The translations under genes and the position numbers were made by a program. The notes below the pieces were generated by a model. It worked only from the letters and a program-made list of their open reading frames with translations. It ran no database searches and was not told the DNA's origin. Of a DNA stretch of 50,665 nt, positions 41,080 to 50,665 are shown piece after piece (positions within the stretch are counted from its first letter, which is position 1; each line of letters opens with the position of its first letter). The stretch is taken from the NCBI GenBank assembly GCA_003427395.1, contig BFEA01000612.1, forward strand, positions 157,440 through 208,104, written 5' to 3'. The stretch is from Chara braunii. Taxonomy: Eukaryota; Streptophyta; Charophyceae; Charales; Characeae.

Positions 41080-43100
41080 GCGGCACCACCACCTGATCAC
41101 ACTTCCAAATGATTGATTCACCGCGCCGCAAAATCTGGCACACTACCCCTAAAGTCGACGTGCCGCCAACCTGACAACACTTCCCTTCGTGAAAAATATG
41201 GATGTTGCTGCCAATTTCGGCAACATAATCCTGTTGGATACTCTGTTGTTGCTGTGTCACTGATCGAGCAGCACTTCCCCACACTCATTAAAAAAAAAAA
41301 CTATCAGCGCCGCGCGATAAAATCTGGCGGCACCTTCCCTTAGGAAGGTCTTGATTCTGCGGCGGCAGTCCAGCAACACAACCCCACTAAAAAACAAAAG
41401 GTGTCGCTTGCTGCACCATCCGGACCCTGACGTAGCCCATTGGCCGCGACATCCATGCAGAGGTGGGGCAATGAGCTCCCAACCTCGGCTATGGGTGTCG
41501 CTTGTCTCTCCCCCAACAACTCTTGCAGACCTCCTATATCTCCACCAGCAGCTCCCGCAGACCTCCGAGTCCAACACCTCCACCTGCAGCTCCTCCCCTT
41601 TACAGCAGCATGCAGCAGCCAGCCAGCATTCACATAAGTGAATGTCCCAGCAACACTGCCACAAGTGTGAGGCTGTTCGGTGGAGTGTTGGCTTTTATAG
41701 CCAACCGAGTGCTTGTGGGCAGCTGCTTTGCCCACATCCAGGCAAATTCATCGGTGCTCCTTGGTTTTCCCCTAGGGGCCTAGGGGGACCAAGGTCATCA
41801 ACCCCCAGGAGTACCTGGCCGTTTTCCCAGGCCAGATGTACTTGGAGATGGTTGTACTTAGCCATTTACTTCAGCCTGCTCAAAACGAACAGGCACAGTC
41901 ACTTCGGTCCCTCGAACCTTCTAAGCCCTAAACCTAGCCCACGACTACCCACATTCGCGACTGTTTTTTTTTCTTTCCTTTTTTTTTTTTTTTTCCCTAC
42001 CCCCTCGTTTTTCCCAGTGAGGGTGGCAACTTGCCACTCAAAACGATCAGTTGCCCCCCTGCCTGTTCCCTTCCCTCATGTTGCAACCCATTCACCAAAA
42101 CGGACGGGAACAGCCTTAGAAGGTGGCACCAGAGATGACGAGAGGGGATCTAAGAAAGAGAAAAATAAAAAAGAAGAAAGAAAAACAATAAAACAAATCT
42201 AACAACAAAAGTAGAACTTACCAGTAGCGTCGCGTGCAACTCGTTCGTTGCACGACTCATAGAAAACAAGAGGGGGGAACGAAGTGTGGGAGTATATATT
42301 TTCATGTCCTAGCTAAAGATTCATTCGATTTTGCTCATCCTATCGACGAAAGTACCACAAGGCCAGTCGGGTTGAAAACTTATCTGCTGCCGACGCATTG
42401 CTTTCCCTACAAATCATGCGTTGAGAGAAGGTTAACCGACCCCTCAATTTTCACCCTCATTTATAAGAAAACCAAATGGTCATTTTAACCATACTTTACA
42501 CCAATCTGTAGAGTGCACTTCTTACTAACATACTATAAAAACAAAATCGAAAAAAAAAAAAAAAACATATAAAACAGCAAGCCAAAAGTGCACTTTCATG
42601 AAATTTTACCAACATTTCAATTTGTCGATTTTCACAATTTTCACCACTACCCAAAACAACCATCTTGTGGAGACAGGCGCCACGATGGAGACTTACCTGT
42701 TGGCCATCGCATTGTTCGTCATCGAGAAGGCTGCAAACATGTAAATTTTCTCCCTCTCCCTCTCTAGATGTATAGTCCCATGTTCTAGTAGTAGATTCAT
42801 CGATTTTTCTCATCCTAGTGATGGCAAGTCAGCCCGTTCGTCAAACGAATGGGCATGACTTCTAAAAAGAACAAAACAAAACAAAATCTAAAATAAAATT
42901 TAAAGAAACAAAATGTAGAAAAATATCTAGAGGGAAAAAAAAAAAAAAAAACTTGGCAAAAAATAACAAAACAGCAGCCCGTGAAAACGGGCGCCTGCCA
43001 CGATCTCTGGGGACTATAAGTCCCTAGTCACTTCCCACCTCGCCACTTGGTGCTTCGTCTTCAACTTAGTTTAGTTTTTTTTTTTTTTTTTTTCCTAACT
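41080..43100. other. Non-coding, hairpin- and T/A-run-rich region
   Basis: Contains 37-bp-unit-like fragments (41113-41380), several hairpins (41687-41705, 41715-41735, 41759-41794, 42233-42254, 42832-42854), A runs at 42549 and 42941, and T runs at 41964-41994. Open frames are short and without domain. Confidence 0.5.
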
Positions 43101-43184
43101 TTTTTTCGTTGGCCTATCCCAATGGTTGCCTCCCCCAGCTGCAGAAACGCAGATCTGAGTTCGAGTCCTTATGGACTCGAACGG

Positions 43185-43240
43185 TTTGGACCATTCCTCG
43201 ATTTATGCGTGTCATCCTTGCATAGGGCCCATGCTGATCC
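43185..43240 (-). ncRNA. Second embedded U6 snRNA 3' half
   Basis: The complement reads GATCAGCATGGGCCCTATGC, AAGGATGACACGCATAAATC and GAGGAATGGTCCAAA, close to the conserved U6 3' portion including its authentic GGTCCAAA end. The 5' U6 sequence is absent and replaced by the composite's hairpin, at the same junction as in copy 1. Confidence 0.8.
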
Positions 43241-43323
43241 GCGCGCGGCAAATCTTAGCCGCGCGATCTTGATGATTGCGGGGCCGAAATCGACCGCGCC
43301 CAACTGCTTGGGCTGCTCCAAAA

Positions 43324-43413
43324 GGAGCTGGCCCAGTAGGATGTGTGAGGCCGGGCTTGATCCTGGTATCTGCTGGGCGAAAGTCTGGCATCGTGACCTA
43401 CTGGGCTAGCCCC
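43324..43413 (-). mobile_element. tRNA-like Pol III head of composite copy 2
   Basis: A-box TAGCCCAGTAGG (complement of 43397-43408) and B-box-like GGATCAAGCCC (43353-43363; three differences from GGTTCGANTCC) start 45 nt apart. The ends 43324-43340 and 43397-43413 are 17-bp inverted repeats with two mismatches, as in copy 1. Confidence 0.6.
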
Positions 43414-43925
43414 TATCACCAGCAACTCTTGTATATGAAGAGTTTGCCCAACCACTTGTCCCCCCATATCGTCGCCTTGCAGACCCTGCCTGCCTGTGGC
43501 CATGCTGCCTCGCCTGCTTGAAACCTAATAGGCTCGCTGGCAGACCCTGCCCCGTCGGTTGGCCTCGTGACCTCGGCATCGGCCTATCAACCCACTGGCT
43601 CGATGTTAACCCCCGCGGCCCAGGAAATAAAAACCCTTCTTCCTATTCCCCCTGCGTCGCGGCCCTATACCCGGCGCATCACTCTTTTTAGCCTACTTAG
43701 GCCCTGAATCGTGCGGCTGCGACATTATTTTAGGTAGAATAGGTCTAGCTCTACCGTTTCCGTGTCCGCACGCTTTTCCGGCTTCGACAAAAACGAAGCA
43801 CAATAGCTTACTGCCGTCAGTTTCATCAAGTCCTTCAATTCAACAAAAGAGTCGGACAGCGTCCGACGTTTAAAATCCCCGACAAATACCCTTGTCAGGG
43901 TATTTGCCACGACACTGGTGTTGGG

Positions 43926-44514
43926 AGCCTTACCTAGCTTCGCTTTTACGGGACCCACTTGAACCCGAGATACCAACAAAGGAGGAAAGCCAAAGAAGCC
44001 AAAAAATAAAGAGCTTTCATACCCTACTACTACCACCAATTAACAAAAGAATAAAGAAGAGGACAAGGAAACAAGTGGCACTGAAGGTTGCCGAGTGCTC
44101 CGTTGTCTTCTGCCACCCATCTAGCCTATATGCATGTACGCCTATAATAGAAAAACAGTCGAACAACCCACAACAAGTATCAACCCAAATTGCTAATTAT
44201 GTGCGATGGCCCAGTTACAAAAACGGTTTCCCAGAGAAAAGGAAATTCTCTGGAGGGAAGGGGTTACTTGATTTCACTCCCACAGTGAAGTCTAAGTTAT
44301 CCCCTGAGCTTCAGACTTACGACTCCCTTCCTTCCTTACCCCTATCTAATCTCTGCTACATCAGAAGACAAACCCAGGGTCCACCCCCACCCCTTGAGCC
44401 TACTGGGGCTCAACTTCTACACTGTCCTTTCTATTAGTACCTTCCTCGTATGAGGCTCGATCCTCCTGTGGATCTAACGCAAACCGAGAGGCCAAATTAA
44501 CCAATCACCTAACC
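43926..44514 (-). other. Probable 3' UTR/flank of the LINE at 44.5-50.4 kb
   Basis: It follows the last ORF2 frame on the minus strand. It contains hairpins 44231-44253 and 44394-44413, and no T run marking a poly(A) tail, so the 3' end of the LINE is not located. The 3'-UTR block of copies A, B and C is not seen here. Confidence 0.35.
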
Positions 44515-47500
44515 CTACACATTGTCAATCGGGAAACCATGGGGAAAAAAACATTTCCTCGTCCACTTTACTGTCACCAGCTGGTATCCTCTTGCCCAGG
44601 TGAACAAAAACCAGTTGCGTCCTTCGAGGGACCGGCCTTTGTCTGCCTTCCGGACCCAGTCAGCCACTATCATTGTTCGTATCAGTGCCTTTACCTTGTT
44701 TTTCAGCCCCGCATCTGCTGTCCATTCCTCTGGGAAAACAATATTTTTCCAGTCCTCCCAGATCACCCATATGATGGTAGAGCGAATAACTTGCACTATA
44801 TAACCTCATCCCCTTTTGCTAAAAAAAAGCGGGGGCAGCTGACCAGTAATGACCCATTTCTGGTCCTAGAGGAGAGTCGATCCCAGACGTTGCCAATGGG
44901 TCTCCCACCATCTCCAAATCCTTTTGGAAGTCGGGCAATCCCAAACCAAGTGGAGGAGAGACTCCTCGTACCGACTACCACACCGTTTACAGTTTGGTGG
45001 TACCACCATCCCTTTGTCCCTTGACCATTTCGCTGTTGGTATGGCTGAAAGAGACAACAACCATAAGCTTGGGAGTACCGACAACTAAGTCCAGGTGACT
45101 TTTAACGCTGACGTTGAAGGGGGCTCTGGTAGATTGAGAGTTATGGTTGCTCCGTTCCTGACTTCCTTATTCAGGCAACCAGGGGGGTTCAGGATCTCTC
45201 TCCCGAGGTTAGTACTGTATTGGACCAGGCTCTTGCTTGTACCCCCTTCCGTTCTCCACATACAACGTGCAGGATCCAATCGCTGGTCAACCATTGGGGC
45301 ACCTTCTTGTATTACCACAAAGGGGGAGCCTCGACGAGGCGCCCCACCTTGCATTACCCTTATCGTCGTCAAGGCCCGATTTGCTTCGATAGAAGAAGAT
45401 TCTCTATCTGGACCAACTGTTGTTCGACTGCATGACCTAGCTCCATAGCCCACACCGACACTCGCCATCCCGTAGGCTCCTCTTGGGCTTCCATTTTGTA
45501 ATTTCTCCCGGATTGATGTGTCTCCTGATCTCTGTACCGTGAGCCCACTGTCGTCTGATATCCTGCTTTAAGCAGGTTCTTCCAACTCTCTTGGATTGCA
45601 GCTATAAGATCCCACAACCTATCCTTGACCCCTTGCAAACCTCCCAGGGACGTGCGGACCTCCTGCTCCATCTTCCACTGCATTGCCTGCTCCGACCAGA
45701 TATTTGCAATCTTCGAAACACCCTTCTCGACCCATCTGCACATCTGCTTGAATGATGATCGAGTTGTCAAAGAAAGGCTGTATTAGCACCTCCTCTCTGA
45801 TGATCGGGGCCGTGGTGTATTGAGGTCTCAACTTCTTCCATGCCACCCACCAAGCCAATCCTATCGCTGATTTTGGTCGGCGATTTAAGGCCACAGGGTT
45901 CTCCAAATAAACCCAAACGTCTTCTCATCTTTGCAAATGAAATTCTTGGTGTAGAATATACTTCACAATTTGGAGCCAGTTCCTAGAGTTTGCTTAGGTA
46001 CATACCTTCTGCACCCATTTACCCAAAAGTGCAAGATTCTGACGACCCGGATCCACTATTCCCAGACCGCCTTCCGTTTTGGTAGTCGAAACTTTGTCCC
46101 AAGCGACCTTTGATATGAATCCCCCTTGATCCTTGCTGTTTGGCCAAAGGTACCGTGCAACTGAACTCTTGATTTTCTTCAAGGTGTATCGTGAGATCAG
46201 AATTACTGCAGCAATGTGTCATATGAGCGAGAAGACCGCTGCAAAGATAATTGTGGCTCTACCCATTAGAAAAAGCCCCAGAGTAGCACTGCATTTCTTG
46301 ATTCGCGCCTTGACTCTTGATGCCAAAATGGCATATTGGGCTGGACTCGGTTGGTCAAAGACACTTGGACTCCCAAATATCTTTCTGACTCCTCTTCGCC
46401 TATGCGTTTCATTGACAAGTCGTCCGCCAACTCAAATTCCATGGGGAGAAAGTACACTGATTTCTCCCAATTCACTTGGGCTTCAGATAAGGATGAGTAC
46501 TGGTCTAAAACTTGTTTGGAAGACTGCATCGAGTTGGATGTTGCTTATGTGATAAGCAGGAGATCATCAACTATAGCCCCTGTGAGGACCTCCTTGCCCA
46601 CTCCCAGTTGCAGCCCCCGAATTCGCGGAGTTCCTCAGAGTGCGTTGAGGACCACCTCAATCTGGAGGACAAAGAGCAGGGGGCAAGCGGGCATCCCTGT
46701 CGTAAGGAGCGAGTGAAGCTGAAGACCCGGGAGCGTTGGCTATTGACCAGAACTGACGCCGTGGAGAGTTTGTACATGGCTGATACCCAATTCCTGAAGG
46801 ACATCCCAAAGTTCGGATGCTCCAATGTGGCCAGAATGAAGGACTAGTTAACACGGTCATAGGCCTTTTCCAAGTCTAGCATGGCCACTACTACTTGGCG
46901 TCTCTCCTTTTGGATGATCTCCAACGCGCCCATGACTGCCAGGATGTTCTCCGCTATGGACCTGCCTTTGACGAAAGCGCCTTGATCGGCCTGAACTAGT
47001 TCCGGTAGGGCTGGGGCTTAGTCTTTTTCCCAAAGTTTTGGCCAAGATCTTGTAGGAGACGTCCAGGAGGGAGATTGGTCTCGAGTTGAGGACATTCCTC
47101 TTATTGCCTTTCTTGTATAGGAGAGTGATGACCCCCCTGCACATGTCCTCAGTTAAGGTGCCGCCTTCCAATACATGATTGAACAGTCTGAGAAGACTAG
47201 GTTCCACCTGGTCCCATATAGCGGTATAGAATTCCGTCGGGAACCCATCATCTCCCGGGGATTTCCCCTTGGCCATAGCATCCAACGCAGCCTTAAGTTT
47301 CGAGTCATCCAGCGAGAACGTTCTGTCAAGAGTTTGTCTTTGGTGCGGAGCCATATGCTTGTTAGAGTATTGCCACAGGTTCGATTCGACTTTGAGTTCT
47401 GCCAGCGATTCGTGGATTGGCCGCCTGGATGTCAAGATGTCACTGTATCACTCTATTGCGCAGGCGGCAATTGTGTCCGTGGCTTCAGCCACGTACGCTT

Positions 47501-48722
47501 GCGCGTTGAAAGGATGGAGGAGGGTCCGGATTGCCCCATGTGAGCGGGCCAGACACAAACGTTGGAAGGTGACTTTAGTCATTCGGTCCAATTGGGCCAT
47601 TCCCCTTTCCTTGGCCCTTTTTGCCCAGACTTCTTGTTGTGCAATGTGAATCTCTTTTCATTTTCTCAGCCATCTATCTCTTCTTCTTTCCCATTATATA
47701 TCTGACATCGGATCCTTACCGATTTGTTTCTCTGCCTCCTCCACCATCTGCCTGCATTCCTACTCTTCCTTATTCCTCTCCCTTGCAAGGATCCGTGAGA
47801 AGACGTTCATAGCCCTAATGACAATTCTGAACCCCAACTGGACCCAGTCTGTTTCGGAATCGAACCATTCCTTCGTCCTTTCCCAATCCCTCCAATGTCT
47901 TGCGCACCAGTCTATCACTATCGGGTTTTGCAGATTTTCTGTGTTCAAGTGGAAAAAGCCAGCCTCCCTTTCCAGTCTGTTACCCAGGCTGAACTCAATC
48001 GCTACTGGTCAATGATCTGACAGGGGTTCTGCCGTCACGTTCGAATATACCGTCGATTCTCATGTCACGCCTTTAGTCAAAATAAGGTACAATCTTCTTT
48101 CTGTCGGAGGGAGGTTGTCTGCCCGTTGACCGGAGTGCCAGGTGTAGCCTGGAGTATCCGGATGCACTGGCAAGTGTCTGTAGGTGTCAGTCAACTGATG
48201 TGCCTCCATGAATTGAGATAAGAGGGTTGCGTCAACCTTCCTTGGTTCCAGCTTGGGGGAGTCCAGTCCTGGCCGCATGACTGTGTTGACGTCTCCAGCA
48301 ACCACCTTGTTCTGCTCCTCCAGAATGAAGTTATGTACATCTGACAGGAAGGCACGACACTCTCTTGGTATTGCAGGTGCATAACCAAACACCAATGTCC
48401 ATTCCGAGAGTTTCAGCCTAACACTCACCCAGAGCCATTGACCCCAGATGTCCCAGCCACTGTCAAGCACAATAATCTCAAGATCTATATGGGTCAGAAT
48501 AATCGTTCCCCCTGTCGAGCCGTCCGTCGGGGCCCACCACTGTGGTCCCTGCCACCACCTAGCTATACCGGTTATCTTTGACTCATCCAATTTGGTCTCT
48601 TGTAGGAATACCACATGCACCCTCTTTTGATGGATTCGTGTCTTAAGGCGTGCCTTCTTCCATTTGTCAGATGAGTCTCCAAACCCCCTGACATTCCACG
48701 TAGCCATTTTCACTTTATCCAT
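44515..48722 (-). pseudogene. LINE (copy E) ORF2: APE endonuclease, reverse transcriptase, zf-RVT
   Basis: Start ATG at 48720-48722 (MDKVKMATWNVRG). Endonuclease motifs are WNVRGFG, VVFLQETKL, WWAPTDGS and GDVNTV, with LSDH near 48010 followed by a stop. RT: GKSPGDDGFPTEFY, NSRPISLLDVSYKILAKTLG, MLDLEKAYDRVN (then a stop at 46854-46856), LRQGCPLAP, and GAIVDDLLLI near 46550-46590, where the catalytic DD is kept. Then come WPNSKDQGGF, GGLGIVDPG and the finger CKRCGSRYEESLLHLVWDC (about 44950-45010), ending with WFLFTWARGY. About 4.2 kb, near full length for the type, but with several stops and frameshifts. It would nick DNA and reverse-transcribe its own RNA. Confidence 0.85.
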
Positions 48723-49326
48723 TGGACGTAGGCGGAGCGGTAGATGTTTGGATCCGCTGTTCACCTGTCTGAGATTTGATACTGCCTTTCCTTCTTCGTT
48801 CTTGCGGCGTCCCTTCCCCTTGAAGTTCTTGAATTGTCTCCCAAGGAGTTAGAAAGAGTTTGCGAAAGGATGGAGACCAAGGCCTCTTGTCCAACGGTAG
48901 GGAGGCACAAATTTTGAAGTCTTCCACCACCCTCCCATTGACTCCTTCTGCTAGCCCCACTTTCGAAGCTTCCACCGATACCGTAAAATCGAACCATTGA
49001 GTAGGGATCCATTGAATTCCCTGTTGCTCCAGGGATGCTGCGACTTCCAACGTGATTTTTGCATCAGTCATCACCAGATGGAAGTGCTGATTGATACCTT
49101 CGGAGTGTTCGATTGTCTTCCTTCCTACGCGGATGCTCGGGACCAATCGGAACGGAAATCGGCCTGCCACGACAGTTGCTGTTGCTTTCCTGATAGCCTC
49201 CTTAGTGTTCGAAACATCATCCACAACCACTATCGGGAGAGAGCACATATTGTCCTGAGTTCGGCGTACTAACACTTTTACCCCTTGTGGGGCTAGGGAA
49301 GTGCAAATCGCGACTAGAAAGTGCAC
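48715..49326 (-). CDS. LINE copy E ORF1, C-terminal part (203 codons)
   Basis: The open frame runs to TAA at 48715-48717. It includes SLPIVVVDDVSNTKEAIRKA, FHLVMTDAKITLEVAASLEQ and a Lys/Arg-rich end (QERRRKGSIKSQTGEQRIQ). No zinc knuckle is visible. The position directly before the endonuclease ORF identifies it as ORF1, presumably an RNA-binding coat-like protein. Its LTPWETIQEL stretch resembles LGTPWDPAAL at 2347-2376 in LINE F. The stop overlaps the ORF2 start (ATGGATAA). Confidence 0.65.
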   Translation of the reverse strand: MHFLVAICTSLAPQGVKVLVRRTQDNMCSLPIVVVDDVSNTKEAIRKATATVVAGRFPFRLVPSIRVGRKTIEHSEGINQHFHLVMTDAKITLEVAASLEQQGIQWIPTQWFDFTVSVEASKVGLAEGVNGRVVEDFKICASLPLDKRPWSPSFRKLFLTPWETIQELQGEGTPQERRRKGSIKSQTGEQRIQTSTAPPTSNG

Positions 49327-49468
49327 CGTGGATGCCGGATGTGTACTTTGACCTGAAGTGGAGGCAACTGTTGTTTACCTCGTTGGTCTGGTCGAGACGG
49401 TTGGGGTATGTTCCCTACATGATTGATCTGTCGTTGGCTTGGTGGGGAGGTGATACTGCTGACAAAGC

Positions 49469-50359
49469 TTAGGGGAGTTCTCCGTCCTCGTCCTCTCGCG
49501 TAGGTTCGCTAGTACCTTCAGTACCTACCCGCCGAAGATTCACTGGGGATACTAAGGATGAACGGCTACATGGATCCCACATAATGTGGTTTCTTAATGG
49601 GTCTGGCTCCCATTGAACCCCTGGCTGAGTTGTCCCAGGACCTACACCGACTGTACCCGAAACCGTTCCCATCTCTCGGACTTCCTCAAATGCTCTGACC
49701 AGGTTCAACGCAGTTCTAGCTTCCTTGGCGTTTACTACCTCAAATTAAGTGTTGACATGGACTGTATGGAACAATTGCGGTATCTCGCTTCTTTCGGGGC
49801 TCTCACTCCTCTGAGTACTTGACTGTATGACTACCACTACTCGATGTTGAAAGTCTCCATTCTGAGACAAGCCTGGGATGAGGCCTGTCTGGTATGTCAG
49901 TGTTGGTGGTAGGGGAACCCTGAAATAGGGTTGGAATCCTTTGGAATCCTTCCTCATGTAAATTATCCCTAAATACACCTGTCCCACCGGTACCAACTCC
50001 GACTGTTGGGTCTGAAGCTGTTGGGAGGGGACCCTTCCAAGATGGTGGGCTTCTCCCTATTGGTTCTATGAACCTAGGCTTAGGGCCGACCGGAGGTAAC
50101 GCAAACTTGGTTGGGGTAGTGAGCATCCTGGTGTTGTTGCTTGCGCCCCTATTCCACCGATGTTAAGCCTCCAAGGACTTTGAGACGACCCCGGTCCTGA
50201 GGAGAGTGGAGGGTGCATGTAGTCCCGAAAGTGGGGATGAACGACCATAGGCGAGGGGTAAGTTCCGACATCAACTGGTGGAATTGGGGACGAAACACTG
50301 GAGCCCCTTATCAAGCTTCTTCCATTGGGCCTAACCATTTGGGCAGCTTGACAGAACAT
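49469..50359 (-). pseudogene. LINE copy E ORF1, N-terminal Pro/Gly/Ser-rich part, frameshifted
   Basis: Four overlapping minus-strand frames (50066-50359, 49803-50126, 49745-49996, 49469-49708) together read as Pro/Gly/Ser-rich sequence such as VRPNGRSLIRGSSVSSPIPP and VRPLPPTLTYQTGLIP-like segments. Frame changes every 150-300 bp point to indels in an originally continuous ORF1. No domain recognised. Confidence 0.45.
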
Positions 50360-50460
50360 GTAATCAGACGAGGGGGAAGGGCCTGACCAGTAGTTGGGAG
50401 AGGAAGTGGTGGAGGGTTGGAGTGGGGGAGGGAGGGGGGCTGAGAGAACACTACTAGGCT

Positions 50461-50665
50461 ACCCACCAAGCCACTCCAAGCACCTACCCACCGAGCCACT
50501 CCAAGCACATACCCACCGAGCCACTCCAAACACCTTCCCATTAAGCCACTCCAAACACCTACCCACTGAGCCACTCCAAGCACCTACCCACCCCGCCACT
50601 CCAAGCACCTACTGACCCAGCGACTCCAAGGACCTACCGACCGAGCGACTCAAGCACCTACCGAC
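50461..50665. repeat. 25-bp tandem array upstream of the LINE
   Basis: Eight copies of ACCCACCGAGCCACTCCAAG plus CACCT run in strict 25-bp steps from 50461 (50461, 50486, 50511, 50536, 50561, 50586, 50611, 50636) to the window edge. They lie upstream of ORF1 in the LINE sense. The last copies drift to ACCGACCGAGCGACTC. The frame through it (VLGVARWVGAWSGL) is an artefact. Confidence 0.9.

Larger units (their letters stand above)
43185..43925 (-). mobile_element. Composite repeat, copy 2
   Basis: Colinear with 40049-41075 but shorter. From the plus-strand left it has U6-like sequence (43185-43240), hairpin, tRNA-like head (43324-43413), a middle segment with CCTACTTAGGCCCTGAATCG (43693-43712), the GTCGGACAGCGTCCGAC palindrome (43852-43868) and the CAAATACCCT/AGGGTATTTG hairpin (43883-43906). 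It lacks the T-run terminator and one hairpin that copy 1 has. Confidence 0.7.
38593..44413. other. Hairpin-dense tract
   Basis: Short inverted repeats with small loops occur roughly every 200 bp. Clear examples by position of the two arms: 38593-38600/38628-38635 with 38602-38609/38618-38625; 38974-38984/38993-39003; 39004-39013/39019-39028; 39106-39116/39124-39134; 39344-39352/39359-39367; 39783-39790/39797-39804; 39932-39940/39945-39953; 41027-41038/41043-41054; 42233-42240/42247-42254; 43159-43168/43173-43182; 44231-44238/44246-44253. Several T/A runs and B-box-like motifs are interspersed. No protein gene is visible from 38640 to 44500. Confidence 0.75.

Overview
The window reads as nuclear DNA of a large, repeat-rich plant-lineage genome. 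The best clue is a family of L1-type LINEs whose ORF2 has the plant-style order: APE endonuclease, reverse transcriptase, then a C-terminal CCHC-like zf-RVT finger. Long poly(A/T) tails, MITEs, several satellites and a multi-exon decayed gene fit this. I lean to a streptophyte (charophyte alga or early-diverging land plant) but cannot name the species. There are assembly marks: a 165-base N gap, a single N, and a Nextera junction adapter left in the sequence at 40503-40540.

Layout. 1-8.1 kb is a pile of nested transposons: LINE copies on both strands, a PIF/Harbinger-like MITE, a 1-kb element with 8-bp target-site duplications, and an inverted-repeat element. 8.1-12.8 kb is a run of unrelated tandem arrays: G-rich GGGTA-like, 51-bp GC-rich, about 17-bp, 29-bp and 10-bp. 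12.8-15.7 kb holds another LINE fragment, a duplicated flank and a 37-bp hairpin minisatellite. 15.7-20 kb is low-complexity and non-coding apart from two doubtful ORFs. 20.4-25.1 kb is a direct pair of about 2.5-kb units. 25.4-27.8 kb is AT-rich with no recognisable gene. 27.87-30.87 kb is about three copies of a 1-kb higher-order satellite.

32.9-38.3 kb (minus strand) is the only non-transposon-like gene I can see. It is a decayed, intron-containing gene with a zinc-finger-like and acidic N-terminal part, a ParB-like domain, and a beta-order amino-methyltransferase domain (DFPYG, then FSGSG). It carries stops and frameshifts and has been hit by a foldback MITE and by an 892-bp element.

38.4-44.4 kb is unusually dense in short perfect hairpins. 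It holds two copies of a composite element that joins, on the minus strand, a tRNA-like Pol III promoter head, hairpins and the 3' half of U6 snRNA. 44.5-50.7 kb is the most complete LINE of the window (minus strand; ORF1 and ORF2 overlapping by 8 nt), with a 25-bp tandem array upstream of its ORF1.

No intact protein-coding gene is supported. The long open frames in the satellites are by-products of repeat periods divisible by three. The strongest leads are the tRNA-hairpin-U6 composite, the hairpin-dense tract, the eukaryotic ParB-methyltransferase gene, the datable nest of insertions at 2.3-4.75 kb, and a recurrent TATAG-NN-CTATA palindrome.
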